Below, piece by piece: positions 27,315 through 35,220 of a stretch of 64,000 nt of DNA. A model generated the notes under the pieces. The model worked only from the letters and a program-made list of their open reading frames with translations. It made no database searches and had not been told where the DNA came from. Origin of the DNA: Bacillota bacterium (lineage in GTDB: Bacteria; Bacillota; Clostridia; Acetivibrionales; DSM-1351). Location of the stretch: positions 10,259 to 74,258 of the forward strand of contig JAFABO010000221.1 of NCBI GenBank assembly GCA_023426005.1, in the 5' to 3' direction. The stretch's first letter is position 1, and the number at the start of each line of letters is the position of its first letter. The translations under genes and the position numbers were made by a program.

Positions 27315-28682
27315 TTACTTCAATTCCTGGGTGATTTGTTCCTGTGCCTCATTTAAAGCTTCCTTAACATCCTGCCCATCTTCAAAAATAGCATTCAGTG
27401 TAACCGTGCAAAGGATATTATTAATAGTCGGAGAAGCTTTAACTGATTTAATGGCTTTAATTTCATTCTTGATTTCATTCAATGTATCAAATGCGTTGGT
27501 CTTGAAGTATTGAACATACTCATTATCAGGGTTGTGAGTTACGGCTTTGTCATTCCATACTTCCATGTTGACCGGATCGAAGCCCAGAGTGTTCCATATC
27601 TCAGTAGTAGCTTCTTTTGAGAGCTTGGCGAATGCAACGAATTCTTTAGCAAGCTGAACGTTCTTGGCAGTCTTGGTAACAACCGTACCTGTTCCGCCCA
27701 AACCTACCGAACGGGGGTCGCCTTCCTTAAATACCGGCAGCGGAGCTATGGCATATTTATCTTTAAGATCCTTCATTTCGTTTATAAATCTTGACATGTA
27801 CCATTCCGGCATTAATGCACTTGCATAGTTGCCTTTGTTATATTCACCCTTTGCTTCCTCAGTGTCCGGCTGTCCACCCGGAATAGTATGGATAACATTG
27901 TTCTTCTGCAAATCTACCAGCATTTCCATGGCTTTGATCATTTCGGGGGAGTTAACCTTTGGCTGTCCATTGTCATCTGTAAAGTCGGAATTCTGCTGGG
28001 CCAGGAGTAATGAAGCCTGCCATGTAGCTGATGTATCAGCTGTTCCCATATATTTTCCGGTCTTTTCATAAACCTGTATTCCTGCTTTTTTATAATCGTC
28101 CCAGGTCTTGATTGTTTTGTAATCAACACCTGCTTTATCCAATATTTCAGTGTTATAGTACGCAAGAGTGGCACCTACGTGATAGTCAAATCCATAAACC
28201 TTGTCGCCTTTGCTGTAGATCTCAACACGGGCGGGAACAGTTGTGCTCTTGTAGGGTTCAAATACATCATTCAGAGCTTCCAGAGGAACGTTGTCACCTT
28301 CGAGGAAGTTAGGGAATTTTCCAAGTTCGATATCAGCGATATCCGGAGCACCCTGGCCTGTCTGTACGGCTATCAGAAGCTTGTTATGCATATCGTCGTA
28401 AGGCATAACGGTAACGTTCAGCTTGATCTGTTTGCCAGGATTTTTCTCATTCCACAAACCTAGCATTTTGTCCAGATGTTTACCATGTAAATCAACAAAT
28501 GTCCAAAAGTTCATCTCTGTTGCATTTGCTCCTGCATTTGAACCTAATTGCTGGGTTTGCACCGCAGCCGAGCTGGAAGCCGCAGCTGTTGAATCTGCCG
28601 AGCCCGAAGAGCTGCCGCAGCCTGTCAGAGCAAATACTGCCATCATGCATACCGCAAGCGTTAAACAAATAATTCTTTTCAT
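27315..28682 (-). CDS. Extracellular sugar-binding lipoprotein (CUT1 importer 3)
   Basis: The 455-residue protein starts with a lipoprotein signal (MKRIICLTLAVCMMAVFALTGC, Cys22) and a Ser/Ala linker, followed by a family 1 solute-binding fold (NFWTFVDLHGKHLDKML, GQGAPDIADIELGKFP). It heads the operon with two permeases and the GH43 gene, so arabinose-containing oligosaccharides are the likely ligand (inference). GAGGAGG precedes the ATG. Confidence 0.85.
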   Translation of the reverse strand: MKRIICLTLAVCMMAVFALTGCGSSSGSADSTAAASSSAAVQTQQLGSNAGANATEMNFWTFVDLHGKHLDKMLGLWNEKNPGKQIKLNVTVMPYDDMHNKLLIAVQTGQGAPDIADIELGKFPNFLEGDNVPLEALNDVFEPYKSTTVPARVEIYSKGDKVYGFDYHVGATLAYYNTEILDKAGVDYKTIKTWDDYKKAGIQVYEKTGKYMGTADTSATWQASLLLAQQNSDFTDDNGQPKVNSPEMIKAMEMLVDLQKNNVIHTIPGGQPDTEEAKGEYNKGNYASALMPEWYMSRFINEMKDLKDKYAIAPLPVFKEGDPRSVGLGGTGTVVTKTAKNVQLAKEFVAFAKLSKEATTEIWNTLGFDPVNMEVWNDKAVTHNPDNEYVQYFKTNAFDTLNEIKNEIKAIKSVKASPTINNILCTVTLNAIFEDGQDVKEALNEAQEQITQELK

Positions 28683-29530
28683 AAAAAATATCCTCCTCTA
28701 AATTATTTTTTATATTTAATCTGAACTTTAATAATGAGAAAGGTCATAATCTGTTTGTGTTAATATCATTGCGTATACATACAATCAAATAATAACTTTT
28801 CTCATTTGGGTTCATAATTAAACTGCATTTTAGTTCAGTCCAATATTTGCTTTTTTACTTATGATCTTTTTGTACCGGAAGAATTTCACTGGAAAGCGTG
28901 GTTAATATGTAGACTTTAAATTAATTAATTTATTTGCTAATATTTTCTCCTCAAATCAATAATTTAAAATAACTTGAATCAGTTTAAACTTTATTAAAAC
29001 AATAGTAATTTTATATTAATATTATTCATTTAGAATAATTTACAACATGAATTTATGTATTTTACAAAAAGTTTCACAAATTTAGTTCAATATTTTATGT
29101 GTTTATTATCTCTTTTTTACAAAAGCCTGTCAATATAAAAATTTAAATTTTTATATAATATTTTAAACTAATATAAAACATTCATTTTAAATTACATATT
29201 ACAGCAATTATTTGTGCTTTATTTTACATTTTCTTAATATAGTTCTAAAATTCACGCAATGTTTTATAAAACGCTAAATCATAGTCTTTCCATTTATAAA
29301 CTTATATTATATAATAAATTTGAGACGCGGTAATTGAAAGACAAAGTAATTTATCACAGAAATTTCATGGAATGTTTTAGCAATTTATAAACTAATTTAA
29401 TGAACTCAAACCAATATTCAACATATTATTTTATAGTCTATTGTACTGTTTACCTTTTATTTATTTATGTTAGAATATTATTAGCTATATTTGAGAATAT
29501 TTAATTTTTAAATATTATGAGGAGACTAAA
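28683..29530. promoter_or_regulatory. Long AT-rich divergent intergenic region
   Basis: 848 bases without a credible gene between the importer 3 operon (minus) and the ArsR-like gene (plus). It is strongly AT-rich. It contains a perfect 24-bp AT palindrome at 29133-29156 (centre AAATTTAAATTT). A 9-bp inverted pair, AATGAGAAA at 28733 and its complement at 28798, flanks the region just upstream of the importer start. It must carry both promoters; I saw no riboswitch or RNA gene. Confidence 0.5.
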
Positions 29531-30454
29531 ATGATCCACATTACTAAACTTAAAGACAGCCTTCCTATATTCAAAGCATTGAGCTCCGATATAAGGATTG
29601 AGATTATCGATCTCCTGGCTGAGCATAAACAGCTGAATATGAATGATATCGCCGAAAAGTTAAATCTTACAAACGGTGCGGTTACTATGCATATTAAAAA
29701 GCTTCAGGAATGTGGTCTGATAAAAATCTCTACTTTGACAGCAAAACACGGTATTCAAAAAATATGTGCCCTGCATGAGGATAAATTTGTTATAGACATA
29801 GCCCAGCAGGAAGTTGCCAATTCCTATGAACTTGAAATCGGAGTAGGACATTACTCCTCTTATGAGATATTTCCAACCTGCGGTCTGGCCACCCAATATA
29901 AACTGATCGGTGAAGTTGACAACCCCAGTTATTTTGCCGACCCCGAGAGAATAAACAGTGATATTTTGTGGTTTACAAAAGGACATGTAGAGTACAGGAT
30001 ACCTAATTATCTGAAACCCGGACAGGATTTCTCTGAAATCCAGATATCCATGGAAATCAGTTCCGAAGCACCCGGGAATTGCAGCAACTGGCCTTCGGAC
30101 GTCAACTTCTACATAAACAATGTACAGTTAGGCAGCTGGACCAGTCCGGGCGATTATGCCGACACCAAGGGAATACTGACACCCTCCTGGTGGTTTTCAG
30201 TCTGGAATCAGTATGGGCTTTTGAAGCTTCTTACAGTAAATAAATTCGGAACCTTTATAGATGGCCTTCAGATCTCCCCCATTACGCTGGAAGACCTGAA
30301 TCTGACTTATAAAAGCGATTTGTTTTTTAAAATGGCAGTTCCCGAAGAAGCTGCCCACGTGGGCGGACTTACAATTTTCGGCAAAAACTTCGGCAACTAT
30401 AATCAGGGGATAAATGTCAGAGTTATTTATGAACAGGTCCCCGTTCAGGGATAA
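29531..30454 (+). CDS. ArsR-like winged-helix regulator with a large C-terminal sensor-like domain
   Basis: Residues 1-85 form an ArsR/HTH_20 winged helix (FKALSSDIRIEIIDLLAEHKQ, then IAEKLNLTNGAVTMHIKKL recognition region). The remaining 220 residues are beta-rich, with many aromatic positions and a segment like SNWPSDVNFYINNVQLGSW that recalls a carbohydrate-binding jelly roll. ArsR proteins usually stop near 120 residues, so the extra domain is likely a ligand sensor. It faces the arabinoside importer operon across a long regulatory gap and is the natural candidate for its regulator. Confidence 0.7.
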   Translation: MIHITKLKDSLPIFKALSSDIRIEIIDLLAEHKQLNMNDIAEKLNLTNGAVTMHIKKLQECGLIKISTLTAKHGIQKICALHEDKFVIDIAQQEVANSYELEIGVGHYSSYEIFPTCGLATQYKLIGEVDNPSYFADPERINSDILWFTKGHVEYRIPNYLKPGQDFSEIQISMEISSEAPGNCSNWPSDVNFYINNVQLGSWTSPGDYADTKGILTPSWWFSVWNQYGLLKLLTVNKFGTFIDGLQISPITLEDLNLTYKSDLFFKMAVPEEAAHVGGLTIFGKNFGNYNQGINVRVIYEQVPVQG

Positions 30455-30512
30455 CATATAAAATTGAAGTGATATATATTTATGCCCATTAACCAATTGA
30501 AGGGGAATCCCA

Positions 30513-30929
30513 ATGAAGGAAAACATTTTGAAAGCAACAGACTTAAAAACGACTAAAAGCCGTCTGGCGATATTGAAAGTATTAGAGAGTTCTTCAATGC
30601 CAATGACAGCCGAGGATATATATTCTATTGTTGTCAAGGATGTTCCTCTGAGTCTTTCTACAGCCTACCGAACTCTGGGAACACTCTCGGATAAGGGAAT
30701 ACTGCTTAAAAATTTAAGCCAGGACGGTAAGACCTATTACCAGATAAATAATCAACGGCACAAGCATCAGCTTATCTGTACTTTATGCAGTGAAACCATA
30801 CCTATTGACGAATGTCCACTTACCAATATGGAAGAAAACCTGATACGTAAAACCGGCTTTGTCATAACAGGGCACAGTCTTGAATTTCTCGGAATATGTC
30901 CGAAATGCACTGAAAATATGAAAGAATAG
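30513..30929 (+). CDS. Fur-family metal/peroxide-responsive regulator
   Basis: A 138-residue protein of standard Fur length. The N-terminal winged helix (TKSRLAILKVLESS, PLSLSTAYRTLGTLSDKGIL) is followed by a dimerisation domain with HKHQLICTLC and CPKC. The two CxxC pairs form the structural zinc site. Whether it senses Fe, Zn or peroxide (Fur, Zur, PerR) cannot be settled by eye. AAGGGGAATCCC precedes the ATG; its stop abuts the convergent GNAT gene. Confidence 0.85.
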   Translation: MKENILKATDLKTTKSRLAILKVLESSSMPMTAEDIYSIVVKDVPLSLSTAYRTLGTLSDKGILLKNLSQDGKTYYQINNQRHKHQLICTLCSETIPIDECPLTNMEENLIRKTGFVITGHSLEFLGICPKCTENMKE

Positions 30930-31487
30930 CTACCCTCTTTTTGACTGCCATTCCTCGCGGAGTATCCCATAATACTTTTCATCATCCCAATCTCCGCGTT
31001 TGTATCTTACCTTTCTCAGACGGCCTTCCGGGGTCATGCCTAATTTTTTCATAATATTTTCCGACCTGAAATTATTGGCGTTACAGCGGGCACATACCTT
31101 ATGCAGTTTTAGCCATTCGAAGCCGAAATCCGTCATTGCGCCCGCCACTTCAGTGGCATAGCCCTTTCCCCAGAACTCCGGCAACAGAAAATACCCTATT
31201 TCTCCACACCCTCCCCCATCATTCCGGCTGTGTATCTGTATATCCGCAAAGCCGATAAAGCTGTTATCTTCTTTTGAAAAAGCTGCAAAAGCATAGGAGT
31301 TATTTCTGTTGGGCATATCACCTGCACTTATGAAGTCTTCGAAGAATGGAAGTATTTCTTCCTCACTGTTAAACTCATCTATCCAGGCGTATCTCATAAT
31401 ATCCTTATTTGAAAAAACAGAATAAAAGATATCAAAATCCTCTTTCTCAAACAGCCTGTAATTTACACGTGTCGTTGTCAGGTTCAT
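30930..31487 (-). CDS. GNAT acetyltransferase (RimJ/RimL-like)
   Basis: A 185-residue protein with the GNAT fold: an N-terminal strand (TTRVNYRLFEKEDF), the acetyl-CoA-binding segment GEIGYFLLPEFWGKGYATEVAGAMTDF, and the RimJ-type ending HKVCARCNANNFRSENIMKKLGM. Members acetylate ribosomal N-termini, antibiotics or small molecules. The substrate is unknown. GGAGGCGG lies ahead of the start. Confidence 0.82.
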   Translation of the reverse strand: MNLTTTRVNYRLFEKEDFDIFYSVFSNKDIMRYAWIDEFNSEEEILPFFEDFISAGDMPNRNNSYAFAAFSKEDNSFIGFADIQIHSRNDGGGCGEIGYFLLPEFWGKGYATEVAGAMTDFGFEWLKLHKVCARCNANNFRSENIMKKLGMTPEGRLRKVRYKRGDWDDEKYYGILREEWQSKRG

Positions 31488-31634
31488 GCAGCCGCCTCCG
31501 GAAATATAATCCTTATGATGAAACAGATCATCCTGCTATATTATATATTATAAGCCTCAAAAATAGAATAAAAATGAATATCATGGCCTGCGGCTATAAT
31601 ATATAAAGCATGTAAATGCATATTGCCCCGGCCA

Positions 31635-33038
31635 TCAGGGATACATGAACAAAATCCTGGCTTCAACAGGTACCTGCATGCTTAAACTGTCTTTCATCCC
31701 ATTCAGCGATACTGCATATGCAATTATATTGCGTGCCAATCCCCTTATCTGCACTTCATATGCAGCAGGTACCGAGGCAATAGTAAAGAAAACAGAGCTC
31801 CTGGCCGGTACTGCGGAGCTTTTACTATAATAACCGGTTTTGGGGTTAACGGTCATATTGTACATGATAATATCAATTACTCCTGTTGCCTCATTGTTAT
31901 TATTAAGTACCCACACCTGAACAGTGTCGGCATCAGTGCCGGTTACAACCGATCCTGCTGTAACTGCTCCGGCGGCTGTTCCGACTGCACCGGCTACCGT
32001 TCCGGATATATCGGCTGATGTTGCGGCTGCTCCGGCGGCTGTTTCGGCTATACCGGCTACCGTTCCGGATATGGCGGCTGATGTTGCGGCCGCTCCGTTG
32101 ACTGTTTCTGCCGTACTGGCTATAATCCCTGATACGGCAGCAGCTGTAGCTGCTTCTCCTGCAACTATGTCTGCGGCTGCTCCGGCGGTTGCTGCACCCG
32201 CTGCTGCCAGGCCTCCAGCTTCTGCCGCTATGTCCCCTGCCACTCCTACAGTTGCCGCACCTGCTGCTGCCAGGCCTGCTGTTTCTGCCGCTACGTCTCC
32301 TGCCACTCCCACTGTGGCTGCACCTGCTGCTGCCAGGCCTGCAGTTTCTGCCGCTATGTCCCCTGCCACGCCCACAGTTTCCGCACCTGCTGCTGCAACA
32401 CCTGCCAGTCCACTGGCTGTCAAAGCCGTTGCTCCCGCTGTTCCGGCCGCACCCTGTGCAACACTGGCCAGACCGCTGGCTGTTAAAGCCGCCGATCCCG
32501 CTGTGCCCGCTGCCCCAGCCGCAATTTTTGACAATCCGTAGGTAATATCAGTCATTGTTCCGGCTGCGTCAACTGCCTTTTTAACAGCTCCCACCGCAGT
32601 TTCTCCCAGGCCAACTATGGCTCTCTCCAGGAGATCGGTAATTGACTCTATATTCTTTTTATCCTCATTTTGTGTAGAATTTCTAATTTTTTGTTCTATT
32701 GCTTTAAGGCCATATTCCTTATTGATTAAAAGACAAATAATTCTTATAAGCAGTTCTTTATCGCTGGCGCAGGCAAAATTACAACAGCCACAATCATTAT
32801 ATTTGCTGCATATTGTGTCACAGTTGTATTTACACTTATTGCATTTGCTGGATTTGCTACCCCTGTTATGCCCATCGCATTCATAACCGTTAACCTGGCT
32901 GGTAATTACATTTGCTGCCTCAACTATATCTGCGTTACCCCCGTTATCCGGTACTCTGTCAATTAGCTCTCCTGATTGAACATTTGCTACTTCGGGTTTT
33001 TCTCTGTACAAACTGTCAGGATTTCTTCTCCTTTTCAT
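31635..33038 (-). CDS. Cys-rich, Ala/Gly-repeat protein, possible spore-surface protein
   Basis: The 467 residues divide into four parts: a charged N-terminus (1-60), a cysteine cluster (66-90, nine Cys including CNKCKYNC and CGCCNFAC), a helix (95-145), and about 210 residues of Ala/Gly/Thr-rich 21-residue repeats (150-362). A beta-rich C-terminal domain begins VQVWVLNNNNEATG. The repeats have three-heptad periodicity and could form long amphipathic helices. A Cys-rich head, low-complexity middle and compact C-terminal domain recall exosporium or spore-coat proteins of clostridia, but this is inference. Upstream, CATATTTTA resembles a late sporulation sigma -10 box. Confidence 0.6.
   Translation of the reverse strand: MKRRRNPDSLYREKPEVANVQSGELIDRVPDNGGNADIVEAANVITSQVNGYECDGHNRGSKSSKCNKCKYNCDTICSKYNDCGCCNFACASDKELLIRIICLLINKEYGLKAIEQKIRNSTQNEDKKNIESITDLLERAIVGLGETAVGAVKKAVDAAGTMTDITYGLSKIAAGAAGTAGSAALTASGLASVAQGAAGTAGATALTASGLAGVAAAGAETVGVAGDIAAETAGLAAAGAATVGVAGDVAAETAGLAAAGAATVGVAGDIAAEAGGLAAAGAATAGAAADIVAGEAATAAAVSGIIASTAETVNGAAATSAAISGTVAGIAETAAGAAATSADISGTVAGAVGTAAGAVTAGSVVTGTDADTVQVWVLNNNNEATGVIDIIMYNMTVNPKTGYYSKSSAVPARSSVFFTIASVPAAYEVQIRGLARNIIAYAVSLNGMKDSLSMQVPVEARILFMYP
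31953..32591 (-). repeat. 63-bp coding tandem repeats (21-residue units)
   Basis: About ten degenerate 63-bp units encode 21-residue blocks such as AAAGAATVGVAGDIAAETAG. Neighbouring blocks are most alike, indicating recent expansion. The GC-rich, Ala-coding repeats also create long spurious open frames on the opposite strand. Confidence 0.75.
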
Positions 33039-33140
33039 AATTTTTTCCCCTAAGCCACCATTGTTTATGTTATAAAATATGCCGCATCAACTGATATGGC
33101 TACAAAAACAGGTAGAGATTATGTCAACGGACATCGCACT

Positions 33141-33222
33141 GGTGTTTTATTAACATAAAACACCCCACAGCATTATTACCTTTATCCTTAGTTGTCCTTC
33201 AGGTAATAAAACTATAGGGTGT
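33141..33222 (-). terminator. Two overlapping hairpins after the GRE operon
   Basis: On the minus strand the first stem pairs ACACCC at 33160-33165 with GGGTGT at 33217-33222 and TTATTACCT with AGGTAATAA inside. The second pairs GGTGTTTTAT (33141-33150) with ATAAAACACC (33155-33164). The two share bases 33160-33164, so they are mutually exclusive. This lies just downstream of the activating-enzyme gene and probably ends the operon. Confidence 0.6.
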
Positions 33223-33234
33223 ACATGTATTCTA

Positions 33235-34212
33235 TTAAAATTTATAAATATGGATATTGAACTCACTTAATATTTTATTTAATTCCAGCATCCTTGCGTC
33301 GGATGGCACTGTGGCATCAGCCAGCTGATATTCCCGGCCAAGGCTGGTATATTTGCCCCTGCCGAGTTTATGATACGGCAGCAGTTCCATTCCCTTGTAA
33401 TTCTTTAAATTCTCCGATACAAACCTTGCTATGTTTCCGATTTCTTCTTCACTGTCATTAAAGCCCGGTATTACAGGTGTTCTTATGATCAGATCGTAGC
33501 CGTACCTGGCTGCCAGCGTGTCCATGAGAATGATGTTTTCCTTTATCCTGCTGTTTTCAGCGCCTGTCCATTCCAGATGCCTGTTACTGTCATAGGATTT
33601 AAGATCCATAAATACAAATTTTAAATAGGGTGCCACCAGTTCATAATCCTGCTTTTCTCCTGCTCCGCAGGTCTCAATGGCAGTGTCGATCCAGTTTTCG
33701 CAGAAGGACTTCAGAAGAGCATATGCATATTCCGGCTGTGACATGGGTTCTCCGCCCGACAATGTAACTCCGCCGCCGCTCAGTTCGTAAAAGGGCATAT
33801 CCCTCTTTACAATGTCAACTACCTCTTTTACCGTCATTTTATCACCGACTATTTTACGGCATTTGGGATAGCATTTTTCAATACATTTAAAAGCATTTTC
33901 TCTTTTATAGCATGAATCACAAATACTTCTGTCGGCAATAAGCCCGTTATCCAGTGCCCCATATCCGCATGACCTTACACAGGCTCCGCAGCCTATGCAC
34001 TTATCCTGAAAAAATACCATTTCCTGGTGGAACTTCTGGGTTTCGGGGTTACTGCACCACTTGCACCTGAGCGGGCAGCCTTTTAGGAAAACAGTGGTTC
34101 TCAGCCCAAAACCGTCGTTGATTGCATACCTTTCAATATCCGATATAGTTCCTGTTACCTGGCTTAGTTCCTCACTACTGCTGTTCAGGTACTTTTTGTC
34201 TATCAAAGCCAT
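33235..34212 (-). CDS. Glycyl radical enzyme activating enzyme (radical SAM)
   Basis: About 325 residues. The radical SAM cluster motif CxxxCxxC is present as CPLRCKWC at about residue 45. It is followed by an inserted ferredoxin-like double-cluster domain (CIGCGACVRSC and CDSCYKREN..CIEKC) typical of activases for dehydratase-type glycyl radical enzymes, and by GGGVTLSGGEP. It generates the glycyl radical by hydrogen abstraction with 5'-deoxyadenosyl radical. It is the last gene of the operon led by the split glycyl radical enzyme and should act on the 83-residue subunit at 38255. The start at 34212 follows GGAGCGGAGGT. Confidence 0.9.
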   Translation of the reverse strand: MALIDKKYLNSSSEELSQVTGTISDIERYAINDGFGLRTTVFLKGCPLRCKWCSNPETQKFHQEMVFFQDKCIGCGACVRSCGYGALDNGLIADRSICDSCYKRENAFKCIEKCYPKCRKIVGDKMTVKEVVDIVKRDMPFYELSGGGVTLSGGEPMSQPEYAYALLKSFCENWIDTAIETCGAGEKQDYELVAPYLKFVFMDLKSYDSNRHLEWTGAENSRIKENIILMDTLAARYGYDLIIRTPVIPGFNDSEEEIGNIARFVSENLKNYKGMELLPYHKLGRGKYTSLGREYQLADATVPSDARMLELNKILSEFNIHIYKF

Positions 34213-34253
34213 ACCTCCGCTCCAATACATTTTGATCTGATTAGGTTAATATA

Positions 34254-35207
34254 TTAATTGTCCCTGTTGGCCAAAACTGCAAACACTATAATAACGCCCT
34301 TTAATATCATCTGCGGATATGATGCTATACCCATGAGGTTCATTATATTTATCAGTACTCCCATCAGGAATGCACCTATCAGTGTCTTCGTAACACTGCC
34401 CACACCGCCGGATAAGCTTGCACCGCCCACAACAACAGCTGCAATTGCATCAAGCTCATAGCCCTCTCCAACTGTTGCGGTTCCCATACTGAGCCTGCCT
34501 GCCAGGATCATTCCGGCTATGCCAAAGAGCAGTCCGCCCAGAGCATAGGTTATCACAAGATATTTTTTTACGTTTATTCCTGCAAGCCTTGCAGTCTCGG
34601 CATTTCCTCCAATAGCATAAATACCCCTGCCATATTTGGTTTTTCTTAAAATGACTGCAAACACTACAAAAATCAATGCAAGTATAATAACCGGAATTGG
34701 TATTCCCCAAAGATTCCCCTGTATGAATTTAGGGAGAAAGGTTCCGTCTATTCTTCTGTTTTGTCCTACCTGATACATGTAGGCAACACCTTTTAAAATG
34801 GTCATCATTGCAAGAGTTGCAATGAACGGGGCAACTTTGGCATAGGCCACCAATATCCCCGAAACAATTCCAAACACAATACATAACAGAATTACAAGAA
34901 TTATTGCAATTATTCCATACCCGTCCTGTATAAAGCCGGCTGTGAAGCACACCGATACCACGACAAAGGAGCCCACCGACAGATCAATTCCACCGGTTAT
35001 GACTATCAGCAGCATACCGATAGCACATATTGCATAAATAGAATTCTGAAGAAGTACCGTTTTAATGTTGCTGACAGTTAAAAAGGCGGGCGAAGCAAGT
35101 GATCCATATATCAGCAATATGACAAATGCAATAATTACGAAGTTTTCCTTGGCAAATCTTGTAACAGCTTTCAGCTTTTGATTTTGATTGGATTTTATAA
35201 GTTCCAT
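34254..35207 (-). CDS. CUT2 (ribose-type) ABC importer permease
   Basis: About 317 residues, with eight to ten membrane helices and the RbsC-type pattern GGIDLSVGSFVVVSVC, GRGIYAIGGNAETARLAGINVKKY and AGRLSMGTATVGEGYELDAIAAVVVGGASLSGG. CUT2 permeases homodimerise and take monosaccharides, polyols or related small molecules. It follows the RbsA-type ATPase by 13 bases. Start chosen at 35207 with AAGGAGTG upstream. Confidence 0.88.
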   Translation of the reverse strand: MELIKSNQNQKLKAVTRFAKENFVIIAFVILLIYGSLASPAFLTVSNIKTVLLQNSIYAICAIGMLLIVITGGIDLSVGSFVVVSVCFTAGFIQDGYGIIAIILVILLCIVFGIVSGILVAYAKVAPFIATLAMMTILKGVAYMYQVGQNRRIDGTFLPKFIQGNLWGIPIPVIILALIFVVFAVILRKTKYGRGIYAIGGNAETARLAGINVKKYLVITYALGGLLFGIAGMILAGRLSMGTATVGEGYELDAIAAVVVGGASLSGGVGSVTKTLIGAFLMGVLINIMNLMGIASYPQMILKGVIIVFAVLANRDN

Positions 35208-35220
35208 TTGATACACTCCT

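Noticed and set aside
31465..31472. ACACGTGT inside the GNAT gene
   Set aside because: Same 8-mer as the LacI operators, but within codons for a conserved N-terminal strand and not extended to AACACGTGTT; chance occurrence is likely.
31924..32545. Long Ala/Pro-rich frames opposite the repeat protein
   Set aside because: They mirror the 63-bp coding repeats of the minus-strand gene and have no ribosome site; the sense gene has a clear start and domain structure.
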